A stretch of DNA of 64,000 nucleotides from Bact-08 sp964533215 (GTDB lineage Bacteria; Bacteroidota; Bacteroidia; Bacteroidales; UBA932), in assembly GCA_964533215.1 (NCBI GenBank), contig CAZHLJ010000001.1, positions 372,001 to 436,000 on the forward strand. The letters run 5' to 3'. Below are positions 9,235-18,096 of this stretch, piece after piece (position 1 is the stretch's first letter; each line of letters opens with the position of its first letter). The notes under the pieces were generated by a model. The model saw only the letters and a list, made by a program, of their open reading frames with translations. It searched no databases and was not told where the DNA came from. Both the position numbers and the translations under genes were made by a program.

Positions 9235-10425
9235 ATGAAAAAGGTATTTTTTATAGTTATTGGTTGTATGGTGCTAATAATTGCATCGTGCACGAAATTC
9301 CCTTATGAAGGTGATAATGGATCCAAGCTATTGATTCCATCAAGTTTTGACTGGAAGACATTTGAGACAAAGACCGTATCCTATAACTCAGGACCATTTT
9401 CCGTTATTAACCAGAATGGGGACACAATTGCGTCAAATCTGCCGGCAGGAGAATACAACCTGAATGTTACAAAAGGAACTATCCTTACAACAGTTGCTTC
9501 TCAGTACGTTGAGACAAAAGATCTATCTGTGAGTTCTTCAGGTACAAAGGGTAGAATTTTCTTCCCTTCACAATGCAAATATGCTACTGTAATGTTTGAG
9601 GATCTTTTCCCTTATGCGGGGGATCAGGATATGAATGATTTGGTCTTCGGATTGAATATGGAATATGACCTTAACACCAAATCCCAGGTACTGGCAATTC
9701 ACTTCAACATACAGCCGAGGGCTATAGGAAGTACTAAAGCCAATATAGGGTTGGCTGCAAATTTTACAGGATATCCTGTTACTGTCAGCAAGGTCTCACG
9801 TTCAAGCGGGGATCTTCCTCTTCTTTTTAATGATCATAGTGATTTGTCCCCGATCTACAACATAAATCCTAAATTTGGGTATTACAACCCTGTAAATCCC
9901 AATGATGCAGCGAATGCAGATTATAAGGTAGCACCGTTCACGGGGGATTTCAGGAGATTTTTTAATACTACTTCTGCACAATTTATAAATGTGTCCAATA
10001 CTTTGGCGGCGGTTAATAGTTATGATTTCTCTCTGGAAGTGGTATTAAATTCTACCGCGATTAATTACAATCTCTTTACTTTTTTGTCCGGATATGATGC
10101 AAACAAGGTCAACATTTCATTATTCGCAACCTTTGAAGCCAGAGAAAATGAGGTGCATTTCAAGAATCAGTTGCCTACAAAATACTTCAATGTAAATCAT
10201 TTCAAAACGGCTAATTCAGATTTTACATGCTCTACACCTGAGGGGAACTGGGTATGGGCGATACTGGGTTCAGAATCAGTCCATCACCCTCTCGAGAATG
10301 TTAAAATAACCGCGGCATATCCTAATTTTGCAACTTGGGTGTCAACTCAGAATTTTAACAGCTGGTTTGGTACATATGATGTATCCAAAGTGTTTACTAA
10401 GAAAGATTTCGGCTATTTCAACTAA
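9235..10425 (+). CDS. LruC-domain (DUF4842) lipoprotein, first of a tandem pair
   Basis: A 396-residue secreted lipoprotein with lipobox IIASC (Cys19). The N-terminal region has the SSFDWKTFET motif shared by all three LruC proteins in this window. The LruC core motif FEDLFP..GD.DMNDLVFG falls at residues 121-139; its regularly spaced acidic residues look like a metal (Ca2+) site. It is predicted to be anchored in the outer membrane or exported to the surface. The function of LruC domains is not established. A paralogue follows 27 bases later, and the pair is flanked on both sides by minus-strand polysaccharide genes. Confidence 0.85.
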   Translation: MKKVFFIVIGCMVLIIASCTKFPYEGDNGSKLLIPSSFDWKTFETKTVSYNSGPFSVINQNGDTIASNLPAGEYNLNVTKGTILTTVASQYVETKDLSVSSSGTKGRIFFPSQCKYATVMFEDLFPYAGDQDMNDLVFGLNMEYDLNTKSQVLAIHFNIQPRAIGSTKANIGLAANFTGYPVTVSKVSRSSGDLPLLFNDHSDLSPIYNINPKFGYYNPVNPNDAANADYKVAPFTGDFRRFFNTTSAQFINVSNTLAAVNSYDFSLEVVLNSTAINYNLFTFLSGYDANKVNISLFATFEARENEVHFKNQLPTKYFNVNHFKTANSDFTCSTPEGNWVWAILGSESVHHPLENVKITAAYPNFATWVSTQNFNSWFGTYDVSKVFTKKDFGYFN

Positions 10426-10452
10426 TTCCGGTAAACCAACAATTATAACAGG

Positions 10453-11595
10453 ATGCGCAGAATTTGTTATATATTAATGCTTTCTGCACTCTTGGCTTCG
10501 TGCTTCAAGATGCCTGAGGATGATTATGTATCTCCGCTGAATGTTCCCGCAAACTTTAACTGGAAGACCTTTGAAACCAGAAAAATTTCACTTCCGCAGA
10601 TATCTTCAATACTTGATGAGGAAGGAGATACTGTGGCCTCATTCCTTCCTCCCGGGGACTATGGAATAACAGTGGGTAAAAATACAACGCTGAAGATTGT
10701 CAGCAGTGCGGCTGCAGAGACAAAAGTTGTAAGTGGGAATGTAAAAGAAAAAGTATACTTTCCTGCACAAGGTAAATATGCAACGGTCATGTTTGAAGAT
10801 CTGTTCCCATCCAAGGGAGACATGGATATGAATGATATGGTTTTTGGTCTTAATGTTGAATATTTGTTAGATAATCAGGCAAGGGTAGTCGGAATTCAGA
10901 TGAATATCCAGCCGAGAGCCATGGGAAGCTCATATATGACAATCGGGCTGGCGGCGAACCTCTCTTCCACAAGTTCCCTTGATATTGTTGATAATATCAC
11001 GCATACTGCTTCGCCTGCACTTGGTTCCATGTTCAGTGTCACGACATATAAAGAAGGTTACTCTCCTGAGCTGAATAATGCCAGTTCCCAGGTTATCCCT
11101 ATTTCAGGTGATTTCAGATCTTATTTTGACAATAAAAAAGATCTTTTCCTGAATGTGAGAAATATAGATATTGTAACTCCCACGCAAGATTTTTCTGTGC
11201 TTATAGAGCTGAAGTCGAGTGAAAAATTTCCATATTCAAACCTGACTTTTCTTGACTCGGCTCAGGTTGGAAAGATTAACCTTGATATTTTTGCCACTTT
11301 TGGAACAAGAGGGAGAGAGGTTCACTTCAAGGGGCAGAAACCTACTGATCATTTTAATTATCAATATTTTGTAAATACATATCCTAAAAGAGATTTTTCT
11401 ACAATCGACAACTGGGTGTGGGTTGTAATAAGCGATAAATCTATAAGACATCAGCTTGAATTTGTAAAAATCTATCATGCTTATCCGAATTTCCAGACTT
11501 GGGCAGAAGGAGGTGGTTCAATTGGCTCTAACTGGTATATCCCTTCTGTTGCCGATAGTCTTTACACAAAGGCCGATTTCAACTACATTAATTGA
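10453..11595 (+). CDS. LruC-domain (DUF4842) lipoprotein, second of a tandem pair
   Basis: A 380-residue lipoprotein with lipobox LLASC (Cys17), paralogous to the preceding gene. They share the ANFNWKTFET opening, the exact stretch KYATVMFEDLFP and the core GD.DMNDMVFG (residues 114-132), and a common C-terminal region around EVHFK, NWVWV and FKIYHAYPNF-like segments. The conserved spacing indicates a local duplication. It converges with the PIG-L deacetylase gene with a 13-base gap. Cell-surface or envelope location is predicted from the signal; no biochemical role is known for the family. Confidence 0.85.
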   Translation: MRRICYILMLSALLASCFKMPEDDYVSPLNVPANFNWKTFETRKISLPQISSILDEEGDTVASFLPPGDYGITVGKNTTLKIVSSAAAETKVVSGNVKEKVYFPAQGKYATVMFEDLFPSKGDMDMNDMVFGLNVEYLLDNQARVVGIQMNIQPRAMGSSYMTIGLAANLSSTSSLDIVDNITHTASPALGSMFSVTTYKEGYSPELNNASSQVIPISGDFRSYFDNKKDLFLNVRNIDIVTPTQDFSVLIELKSSEKFPYSNLTFLDSAQVGKINLDIFATFGTRGREVHFKGQKPTDHFNYQYFVNTYPKRDFSTIDNWVWVVISDKSIRHQLEFVKIYHAYPNFQTWAEGGGSIGSNWYIPSVADSLYTKADFNYIN

Positions 11596-11608
11596 TGTGA
11601 AATTGGGT

Positions 11609-12337
11609 TCAGCCTTTAAAGTAGATTTCGTGACGCCAGCTGCAGCTTTTTAACATAATTTTAGGAAGGTTACCCGAAAATGGCATCCCCTCATTATTTT
11701 TCGCATCTGTATAAATATGGATTGCGTTTAGTTTTGTATTTCGGATCCTCCTGCTCATTTTGAATATTCGGGCATCTCTCCACCTTATACTGAATATTTT
11801 ATCAAAAGGCATTGTGTACCAAAACCAGACACAATATTCATAGATTTTTATTTGTTTGCCCTTTATGTATGAGTGGATTATAAGGTTTGCCTGCACATGA
11901 TCGTTCCAGCCCTCGAAATGGTGCGGGATAAAAATGGCAGAAGGCTCAATCCTGTCAAGGATTTTTATGAGTCTTGAAACTTCCGGGTTTTCTGCGTTTA
12001 TCTTCCCATCGCCGAAATTAAGGAAGCTTATGTCGTCAACAGGCTCTCCTATTGCCAGCATAGCCCTGTCCGTAAGGTTTCTTCTCTCATTTGCCAGTGT
12101 TTCTTCATCAATGGATTTTGTTAGATGTTCTCCGTGAGTTAAAAAAATCACAGATACTTTCCGTCTGTTTTGCCGCAAGTAGGTAATCATCCCGCCGCAA
12201 CCCAGCACCTCGTCATCGGGATGGGGTGATATTATTACAATGTTGTCTCCAGTTTCCAGCTTTTTTCCTTTTACAATAGCTAGGATTCTAAATACATTAT
12301 TTCTAAAATACCTGTAGATATATCGCAAAGTATCCAT
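11609..12337 (-). CDS. PIG-L family deacetylase
   Basis: A 242-residue zinc-dependent N-deacetylase of the PIG-L/LmbE family. The signature SPHPDDEVLGCGG is near residues 37-49 and the second zinc ligand set appears as HHFEGWNDHVQAN. Family members remove the acetyl group from GlcNAc-containing substrates or related amides. AAAGGA stands 7 bases before the ATG. It is 10 bases downstream of a GT4 gene on the same strand, so it likely edits an amino sugar of the glycan made by this cluster. No signal peptide is seen, so it is cytosolic. Confidence 0.85.
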   Translation of the reverse strand: MDTLRYIYRYFRNNVFRILAIVKGKKLETGDNIVIISPHPDDEVLGCGGMITYLRQNRRKVSVIFLTHGEHLTKSIDEETLANERRNLTDRAMLAIGEPVDDISFLNFGDGKINAENPEVSRLIKILDRIEPSAIFIPHHFEGWNDHVQANLIIHSYIKGKQIKIYEYCVWFWYTMPFDKIFSIRWRDARIFKMSRRIRNTKLNAIHIYTDAKNNEGMPFSGNLPKIMLKSCSWRHEIYFKG

Positions 12338-12347
12338 ATTTTGTCCT

Positions 12348-13493
12348 TTAAAATTGTTTGAGAGAGTGAAAAAGATCTACCCATTTCTTCATTACTTCAT
12401 CCTGACTGAAACGTAGGATATTAATCCGCGCTTTTTGTCCCATCTCCTTTCTCAACTCCTCGTGCTCAATTAAATTACACAGATTATGAGCATATCCGGG
12501 GATGTCTCCATCCTTGACCAGAATGCCATCCTCGTTATTTTTGATTATATTGGATGGTCCTGTAGGGCAATCGAATGATATTACGGGCAGTCCGCATGCC
12601 ATGGCTTCAATAAGCACCATGCCGAACCCTTCGAAGCGGGAGGTCATTGTAAAGATTGAAGATTCAACATATTTGTCAATTATGTCAGAGACCGGGTCAG
12701 AAATGACAAGAGTATCTGAAAGAGAATGGCGGATTATCATATCGGAGAGCATCTCTTTAAGCTCCCCGTTTCCGTAAATTGTAAGTTTCCAGTCCGGATG
12801 TTTGGGTGAGACGATAGACCATATCTGGATGAGCCTTTCATATCCCTTTTCTGGATATAGCCGTCCAACGCTTATTACCTGTTTGTTTGTGCAACTGCTT
12901 GATGTTTCTGGATAGAAAGGAATGGAATTGGGAATTACATTGCAGGTGCGTATGTTTTTCCAGTTTTCAGCATCCTTTTCTGTAAGTACTACAAATGCCC
13001 CGAATTTTCTTGCTGCCGTTTCCATCCGTCTTCTCCATATTCTGCCGGTTATTCTGTATGGCAGACTTTTTTGCTCGAATAGATGAAGGTTGCGGAGGTT
13101 CTCCTTTGGGGTATGTGCCTCGGCTATTTTTATGCTTCCATCTTTTATGGAGTGGATGAAATCTATATCCCTGCTGATAGTGGTTATCACAAAGTCTGCC
13201 TTTATTCTACAGAGCAGACTGGAAAGTCTCTTTTTGTATGTGATTAAAAGTTTAAGATATATAAACCCGCGAATCAGAAAAGAGTGCCTGTACTGTTCGT
13301 TGAAGTTTACTTGGAGGTCCTGATGGGTTACCCTCTCAGACAATGGAAAAAAGAAGGGCAATCCGCATTGATGGGCAGTTATTATGTAGACTTCGTACCC
13401 AAGTTTTTCTGCAAAATAGTTTGCCTTGTCTACGATAATCCTGTCGGCTCCGCCAATAGTCGTAAGAGCTGGATATATGTATGCAATTCTCAT
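12348..13493 (-). CDS. Glycosyltransferase family 4 (GT-B), paralogue of 7197-8357
   Basis: A 381-residue GT4 enzyme. The N-terminal TIGGADRI loop, the SVGRLYPEKGYERL strand, the YGNGELKE nucleotide region and the EX7E motif in EGFGMVLIEAMACG are all intact. It is a paralogue of the GT4 at 7197-8357, with matching motifs throughout. It forms a two-gene minus-strand unit with the PIG-L deacetylase and diverges from the VioA-like gene across an 80-base gap. The linkage formed cannot be deduced. Confidence 0.88.
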   Translation of the reverse strand: MRIAYIYPALTTIGGADRIIVDKANYFAEKLGYEVYIITAHQCGLPFFFPLSERVTHQDLQVNFNEQYRHSFLIRGFIYLKLLITYKKRLSSLLCRIKADFVITTISRDIDFIHSIKDGSIKIAEAHTPKENLRNLHLFEQKSLPYRITGRIWRRRMETAARKFGAFVVLTEKDAENWKNIRTCNVIPNSIPFYPETSSSCTNKQVISVGRLYPEKGYERLIQIWSIVSPKHPDWKLTIYGNGELKEMLSDMIIRHSLSDTLVISDPVSDIIDKYVESSIFTMTSRFEGFGMVLIEAMACGLPVISFDCPTGPSNIIKNNEDGILVKDGDIPGYAHNLCNLIEHEELRKEMGQKARINILRFSQDEVMKKWVDLFHSLKQF

Positions 13494-13573
13494 TATAAAT
13501 TAATGAATTAGGGCTTGAAAATCTCCCCTAACAAATTTATGAAAAAATCGCATTAATTTATTAAATTTGAGAT

Positions 13574-14695
13574 ATGAAAAAGCTTAATAATCCAATCTTC
13601 GTAACCCAGCCTGCAATGCCGCCGCTTGATGAGTTTTCGGAATATCTGAAAAAGATATGGGAGAGCAGAATCCTTACCAACAACGGCCCCTTTCATCAAG
13701 AGTTCGAACAGGCACTTGCAGAATATCTGGGGGTGAAATATCTGTCAGTGTTTTCCAATGGAACACTGGCTTTGATGACAGCTCTGCAATCCTTGCGGAT
13801 TACTGGAGAGGTCATCACTACCCCCTTCAGTTTTGTCGCCACGACACATTCGTTGTGGTGGAACAATATCAAGCCCGTTTTCGTGGATATAGAGCCGGAT
13901 TATTTCACTCTTGACCCGGAAAAGATTGAGGCGGCAATAACTCCAGAGACAACCGCAATAATGCCTGTCCATGTCTATGGAAATCCATGCAGGATGGAGC
14001 AGATTCAGAAAATTGCAGACACTTATGGCCTAAAAGTCATCTATGATGCCGCGCACCTTTTTGGTGTCAAGGTCAATGGAGTGCCGGTTTTGAATTATGG
14101 AGATATGTCTATACTTAGCTTTCACGCAACAAAGGTCTTCAATACACTCGAAGGTGGTGCTATTATATGCCAGGACGAAAAGACAAAGAAAAGGATAGAT
14201 TATCTTAAAAACTTTGGCTTCGCAGGAGAGACAACGGTTATTGAACCAGGTATCAATGCAAAGATGAATGAAGTGCAGGCTGCCTATGGGATACTGCAAC
14301 TGAAATATGTAGAGGGTTATATTGCAGACAGAAAGATCGTTGCCGATGAATACCGACGGCAATTAAGAGGGGTTAAGGGAGTAAGGTTTCTGGAGGATAT
14401 CCCAGGTGTACGACATAACTATGCTTACTTTCCGATATTGGTGGATGAGAAGATATATGGCAAAAGCCGGGATGAGTTATACGAAGAGCTTAAAGCCTAT
14501 AATATCTTTGGGCGTCGTTACTTCTATCCTTTAATAAGTCAATTCCCCACTTACAGAGGGTTGCCTTCTGCCAGGGCAGCAAATTTGCCCGTTGCAGAGA
14601 GGGTTGCATCACAGGTGATCTGTCTGCCTATATATCCTCACCTTACAAAAGAGGAGCAGGGTACAGTATGTGAGGTAATTCAGAATAAACAGTGA
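13574..14695 (+). CDS. vioA: DegT/DnrJ/EryC1 aminotransferase, VioA-like (dTDP-4-amino-4,6-dideoxyglucose)
   Basis: A 373-residue PLP-dependent sugar aminotransferase. The internal-aldimine Lys is K187 in SFHATKVFN and the PLP-ring Asp is in IYDAAH (D158). The opening VTQPAMPPLDEF and the LTNNGPFHQEFE stretch resemble VioA, which makes dTDP-4-amino-4,6-dideoxy-D-glucose from the 4-keto-6-deoxy sugar. Its neighbours fit: an acyltransferase follows within 5 bases and then a GT56 transferase that uses 4-acetamido-4,6-dideoxyhexose donors in enterobacteria. The family is certain; the VioA label rests on remembered sequence resemblance and context, with a 3-amino product as the alternative. Confidence 0.72.
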   Translation: MKKLNNPIFVTQPAMPPLDEFSEYLKKIWESRILTNNGPFHQEFEQALAEYLGVKYLSVFSNGTLALMTALQSLRITGEVITTPFSFVATTHSLWWNNIKPVFVDIEPDYFTLDPEKIEAAITPETTAIMPVHVYGNPCRMEQIQKIADTYGLKVIYDAAHLFGVKVNGVPVLNYGDMSILSFHATKVFNTLEGGAIICQDEKTKKRIDYLKNFGFAGETTVIEPGINAKMNEVQAAYGILQLKYVEGYIADRKIVADEYRRQLRGVKGVRFLEDIPGVRHNYAYFPILVDEKIYGKSRDELYEELKAYNIFGRRYFYPLISQFPTYRGLPSARAANLPVAERVASQVICLPIYPHLTKEEQGTVCEVIQNKQ

Positions 14696-14700
14696 TTATT

Positions 14701-15243
14701 ATGGAAAGCTCATTCTTTAACGAACAGGAATTGAAGCAGATTGGATTTAAATCTGTCGGTTCAGATGTCTTGATAAGCCGTTTTGCCAGATTATACGGTA
14801 CAGAAAAGATGGAAATAGGGAACAATGTACGCATCGATGATTTCTGTCTGCTCTCAGGGAGTATAAAGCTTGGAAATTATATTCATATTTCAGCTTACAG
14901 TGCACTCTACGGGAGGTATGGCATAGAGATGGAGGATTATTCGGGGGCCTCTCCAAGGTGCACGGTTTTCAGCGCTTCAGATGATTTTTCCGGGAACTTC
15001 CTTATTGGCCCCATGGTCAACCCAGGGCATACTAATGTCAATGGGGGTAAGGTTCTTATAAAGAGATACAGTCAGTTGGGATCAAACAGCGTTGTTTTGC
15101 CTGCGGTCACAATTTATGAAGGGGTTGCGACAGGGGCAATGACCTTGGTTAATAGAGATCTGGCTGCGTGGGGGATTTATGTGGGTGTCCCTGCAAAGTT
15201 TGTAAAGCCGCGTGAGAAAAATTTACTCAATTTCGTCAAATAA
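14701..15243 (+). CDS. Left-handed beta-helix acyltransferase, probable dTDP-Qui4N N-acyltransferase
   Basis: A 180-residue LbH acyltransferase with hexapeptide repeats (IGNNVRID, LGNYIHIS, YSQLGSNSVVLPAV) and the C-terminal VGVPAKFVKPR seen in galactoside-O-acetyltransferase relatives. It lies 5 bases after the VioA-like gene, so N-acetylation of its 4-amino sugar product, as VioB does, is the simplest role. A GTG at 14692 overlapping the previous stop is an alternative start; neither has a strong ribosome site. The stop overlaps the next ATG. Confidence 0.75.
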   Translation: MESSFFNEQELKQIGFKSVGSDVLISRFARLYGTEKMEIGNNVRIDDFCLLSGSIKLGNYIHISAYSALYGRYGIEMEDYSGASPRCTVFSASDDFSGNFLIGPMVNPGHTNVNGGKVLIKRYSQLGSNSVVLPAVTIYEGVATGAMTLVNRDLAAWGIYVGVPAKFVKPREKNLLNFVK

Positions 15244-16442
15244 TGAATTTCACCAAAGAAGAGAGGTATATCCTTCACTTGTGTGCGGATCAGAAATTTA
15301 TAGATCATGTTATTGATGTATTTGAGTCAGTGTACCCTGGTAAAAACATTTATTTTATTGAATTACAGGAAAATGAGCCAAGCCTTAAGCTGATAGAATC
15401 TAAAAACAAAAACATAGTTGCAGGGACTTCGGATTCTTTGCAGTTCAGGGAGCTGTTTGGAAGAATCACAGACTTTGCTGCAGTCATCCTCCATAATATT
15501 GCCAATCCGTATAAGCTGGACGTAATAAAAAAGGCTCCGGGGAGCGTATATTTTCATTGGATGTCCTGGGGGGTTGATCTCTATGTATTACCGGTACTTT
15601 ACAAAAACATTGTCTTGCCTCAGACAAGAAGATATATCAGAAGTCAGGATAGTTTAAAGGCAATCATTACAAAATTGTTGAGAGATAATATTTCCCCTCT
15701 TTTCAATATTCTTTATTACCTAAAGTATGGAAGGGTATCTCCGTTGGTCGAAATCAAGAGATGTCACAAAAAAATCAGGAGCATCTCCACCGTGATTCCG
15801 TCCGAGTATGAATATGTAAGGAGATTCATATCTCCTCAAATGAAGTACTATCCATTCAAATATATTACCATAGAACGTTTTGATGAAGGCCTGGAGTTCG
15901 TGGTATGTAAGGAAGACAATCTTTTGTTGGGAAATTCGGCAACGGCTGAGAATAATCACCTGGATGCCTTCACGCTTTTAAAAGCAACTAATATCGGAGA
16001 CAAGCGCATCTACTGTCCGCTATCATACGGGGATGCAAATTATGTGAACTATAGGGACCATATCATATCTGAGGGAAAGTCCGGATTTGGAGATAGATTT
16101 ATTCCGCTTGTTGATTTCCTGTCGTTGGAAGATTATTGCAGGATTCTTGATCTGTGCGGGAATGTGGTGATGAACCATATCCGGCAGCAAGCAATGGGCA
16201 ACGTGGTAATCTCTTTATGGAAAGGAGCCCGTCTTTTTCTTAATGAAGCAAATCCTGTTTATGACTTTCTTGTAGAAAATGGCATTAGAGTATTCCGAAT
16301 GTCTGAGCTCGGCGAAATTGACAAACTGCCGGATCATGTTACTCTTGCAAACTGCAATAGACCTATACTAAAAAAATTATACTGCCGGGAGCAGGTGCTT
16401 GGTGAGACCCGGAACCTTGTAAACGTTTTGATAAACTTGTAA
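15243..16442 (+). CDS. GT56-like 4-acetamido-4,6-dideoxyhexosyltransferase (WecF family)
   Basis: A 399-residue protein matching the glycosyltransferase family 56 pattern. It has an N-terminal HLCADQKF, the SWGVDLY motif, the LLGNSATAENNHLDAF signature, PLSYGDANYVNY and a C-terminal MNHIRQQAMGN helix. WecF, the founding enzyme, adds Fuc4NAc from its dTDP donor to the lipid-linked intermediate of enterobacterial common antigen. Here the upstream VioA-like and acyltransferase genes would supply a dTDP-4-acetamido-4,6-dideoxyhexose, so the donor is probably Qui4NAc or a near relative. It overlaps the upstream gene by one base. Confidence 0.8.
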   Translation: MNFTKEERYILHLCADQKFIDHVIDVFESVYPGKNIYFIELQENEPSLKLIESKNKNIVAGTSDSLQFRELFGRITDFAAVILHNIANPYKLDVIKKAPGSVYFHWMSWGVDLYVLPVLYKNIVLPQTRRYIRSQDSLKAIITKLLRDNISPLFNILYYLKYGRVSPLVEIKRCHKKIRSISTVIPSEYEYVRRFISPQMKYYPFKYITIERFDEGLEFVVCKEDNLLLGNSATAENNHLDAFTLLKATNIGDKRIYCPLSYGDANYVNYRDHIISEGKSGFGDRFIPLVDFLSLEDYCRILDLCGNVVMNHIRQQAMGNVVISLWKGARLFLNEANPVYDFLVENGIRVFRMSELGEIDKLPDHVTLANCNRPILKKLYCREQVLGETRNLVNVLINL

Positions 16443-16447
16443 AAGGC

Positions 16448-17293
16448 ATGGATATAAAAGGGTTTGTTAAGTTTTTCCTGTATCTCGACCTTAAGATAAG
16501 GCTTGGCGATAAGAGATTTATTGTGCCAATCATAAAAGGGAATGGTTTTCAGAATTTGAAGCTCAAGGGAGACTGGTTTCTCTTACTTCTGGAAAAGGTG
16601 AGCTTGCCGGGAAATTCTATTTTTATAGATGTGGGTGTCAATGTTGGTCAGACAATTCTGAAATTCAGGAGCCATTTTCAAAATCCATATATAGGGTTTG
16701 AGCCAAATCCCAACTGTGTCTTGTATACAAAAAAACTTATAAGAGCCAACAAGTTCAGGGATATTTCAATTTATCCCGTCGGATTGTCTGATAAAAATGA
16801 TATTGCTGTTTTCCATTCAGGCCATAAACCTGATAATTGTTGTACTGATTCCACTATTGTAAAAGAACTCAGACCAGGCTACTATACAGAGCAGGATAAA
16901 TCATTTGTCCCTGTCTACTGCTTTGATAGCCTTAAGATTATCAAAGAGGGAGATAGTGTCTCAATGGTGAAAATTGATGCAGAGGGGGCTGAATTGGAAA
17001 TTATCATAGGAATGAAGGAGATGATTGAACGATTCCATCCACTGATAGTATGTGAAGTGCTTGACTATGACTCAGAAGAGACTGCAGGAATTTTACAACA
17101 GAGAGCGGATAGTCTGTTTGAGTTGATCCGTGGTCTGGATTATAAGGTTTACAGGATAGGGCGCTCAGGGGAAAGACTTATCTTTAATGAAATTACGAGG
17201 ATAGATCTGACGAAATGGACAGCATCCAGCGAAGGGTCTAATGATTATTTATTTGTTCATCCCTCCGGACAAACTTGTCCGGTACTCCTCTAG
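16448..17293 (+). CDS. FkbM family SAM-dependent methyltransferase
   Basis: A 281-residue FkbM-type O-methyltransferase. Motif I is FIDVGVNVGQT (about residues 59-69), followed by GFEPNPNC, and the family hallmark MVKIDAEGAELEI is near residue 178. FkbM enzymes methylate hydroxyl groups on sugars and polyketides. AAAAGG lies just before the ATG, and the gene follows the GT56 by 5 bases, so it is in the same operon. Its 3' end overlaps the convergent methyltransferase gene by 45 bases. Confidence 0.85.
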   Translation: MDIKGFVKFFLYLDLKIRLGDKRFIVPIIKGNGFQNLKLKGDWFLLLLEKVSLPGNSIFIDVGVNVGQTILKFRSHFQNPYIGFEPNPNCVLYTKKLIRANKFRDISIYPVGLSDKNDIAVFHSGHKPDNCCTDSTIVKELRPGYYTEQDKSFVPVYCFDSLKIIKEGDSVSMVKIDAEGAELEIIIGMKEMIERFHPLIVCEVLDYDSEETAGILQQRADSLFELIRGLDYKVYRIGRSGERLIFNEITRIDLTKWTASSEGSNDYLFVHPSGQTCPVLL

Positions 17294-18055
17294 AGTCATC
17301 GGGCCTCTACGTATATCTGTTATTGCGCAGATCTTATCTATCGAGAAACGTATAAGTGCCTTGAGCGAAATCCAAAATTCTTCTGAAGCAGAACGGGGCG
17401 GAAAAATCAACTTTGCCATCTCTTCTGTCCATTTGGTGGTAAAAAAAGAGGATAGGTATTCGTCCTCTGGATTTACTATTATATCAATTGAATCTTTCCA
17501 CTCATACCTTACAGATGTGATGTTGGCGCGCGAAAGTATAAGTAGCCTGAAAGGCAAGGACTGGTTGGGCAGGTAATTTTGGAAAAGGCTTCCTAAATCC
17601 AGCTCCATTTTGTAGGGTAATCTCGATTTTTCATAGAATACCAGCTTTTCATCTATTTCCAGAACTACCCATTTATGGGACTCCTTTGGACCGAGAAGCT
17701 CTCCAACAAGACTTGGAGTCTCAATATAACCCCTTTTTGCCACCCGGGACAACTCTTTTGTAAACTTTATGGGATCATCCGCGTGCTCAAGCACGTGACT
17801 GCAAATGACATAGTCATATTCCTTGTCCACTATGGGAAGACATTCTGCATCGGCCTCAATGAGAGTCTGGTGTTGAAATATTCTGAGATCCCCTTTTCTG
17901 TGTATGTTGCTGTCGATATATTTTTCTATCAGTACATCTGATCTCCGGGTCGGATTATTGCCTGGACCCACCTCAAGTACCCGATGGGATTTCCGGATGG
18001 ATAAATTTTCCTTATCATAAGGGTTGCCTTGTTTCATATATCGATAATTTTGCAT
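17249..18055 (-). CDS. Class I SAM-dependent methyltransferase
   Basis: A 268-residue methyltransferase with motif I VLEVGPGNNPT, acidic IEADAECLPI and CSHVLEHADDP, the Methyltransf_11 arrangement. The central TPSLVGELLGPKESHKW stretch is conserved in glycan-associated members. It stands alone on the minus strand, tail-to-tail with the FkbM gene, and the two coding ends overlap by 45 bases. It is transcribed away from the gene at 18097 across a 41-base gap. Substrate unknown. Confidence 0.82.
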   Translation of the reverse strand: MQNYRYMKQGNPYDKENLSIRKSHRVLEVGPGNNPTRRSDVLIEKYIDSNIHRKGDLRIFQHQTLIEADAECLPIVDKEYDYVICSHVLEHADDPIKFTKELSRVAKRGYIETPSLVGELLGPKESHKWVVLEIDEKLVFYEKSRLPYKMELDLGSLFQNYLPNQSLPFRLLILSRANITSVRYEWKDSIDIIVNPEDEYLSSFFTTKWTEEMAKLIFPPRSASEEFWISLKALIRFSIDKICAITDIRRGPMTLEEYRTSLSGGMNK

Positions 18056-18096
18056 AAATTTAACAAAATCATTACAGAAGGCAAAAATAGATTTAT

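Noticed and set aside
13562..13569. TAAATTTG, a perfect match to the Bacteroides -7 box
   Set aside because: It ends only 4 bases before the ATG at 13574, so the transcript would begin at or after the start codon.
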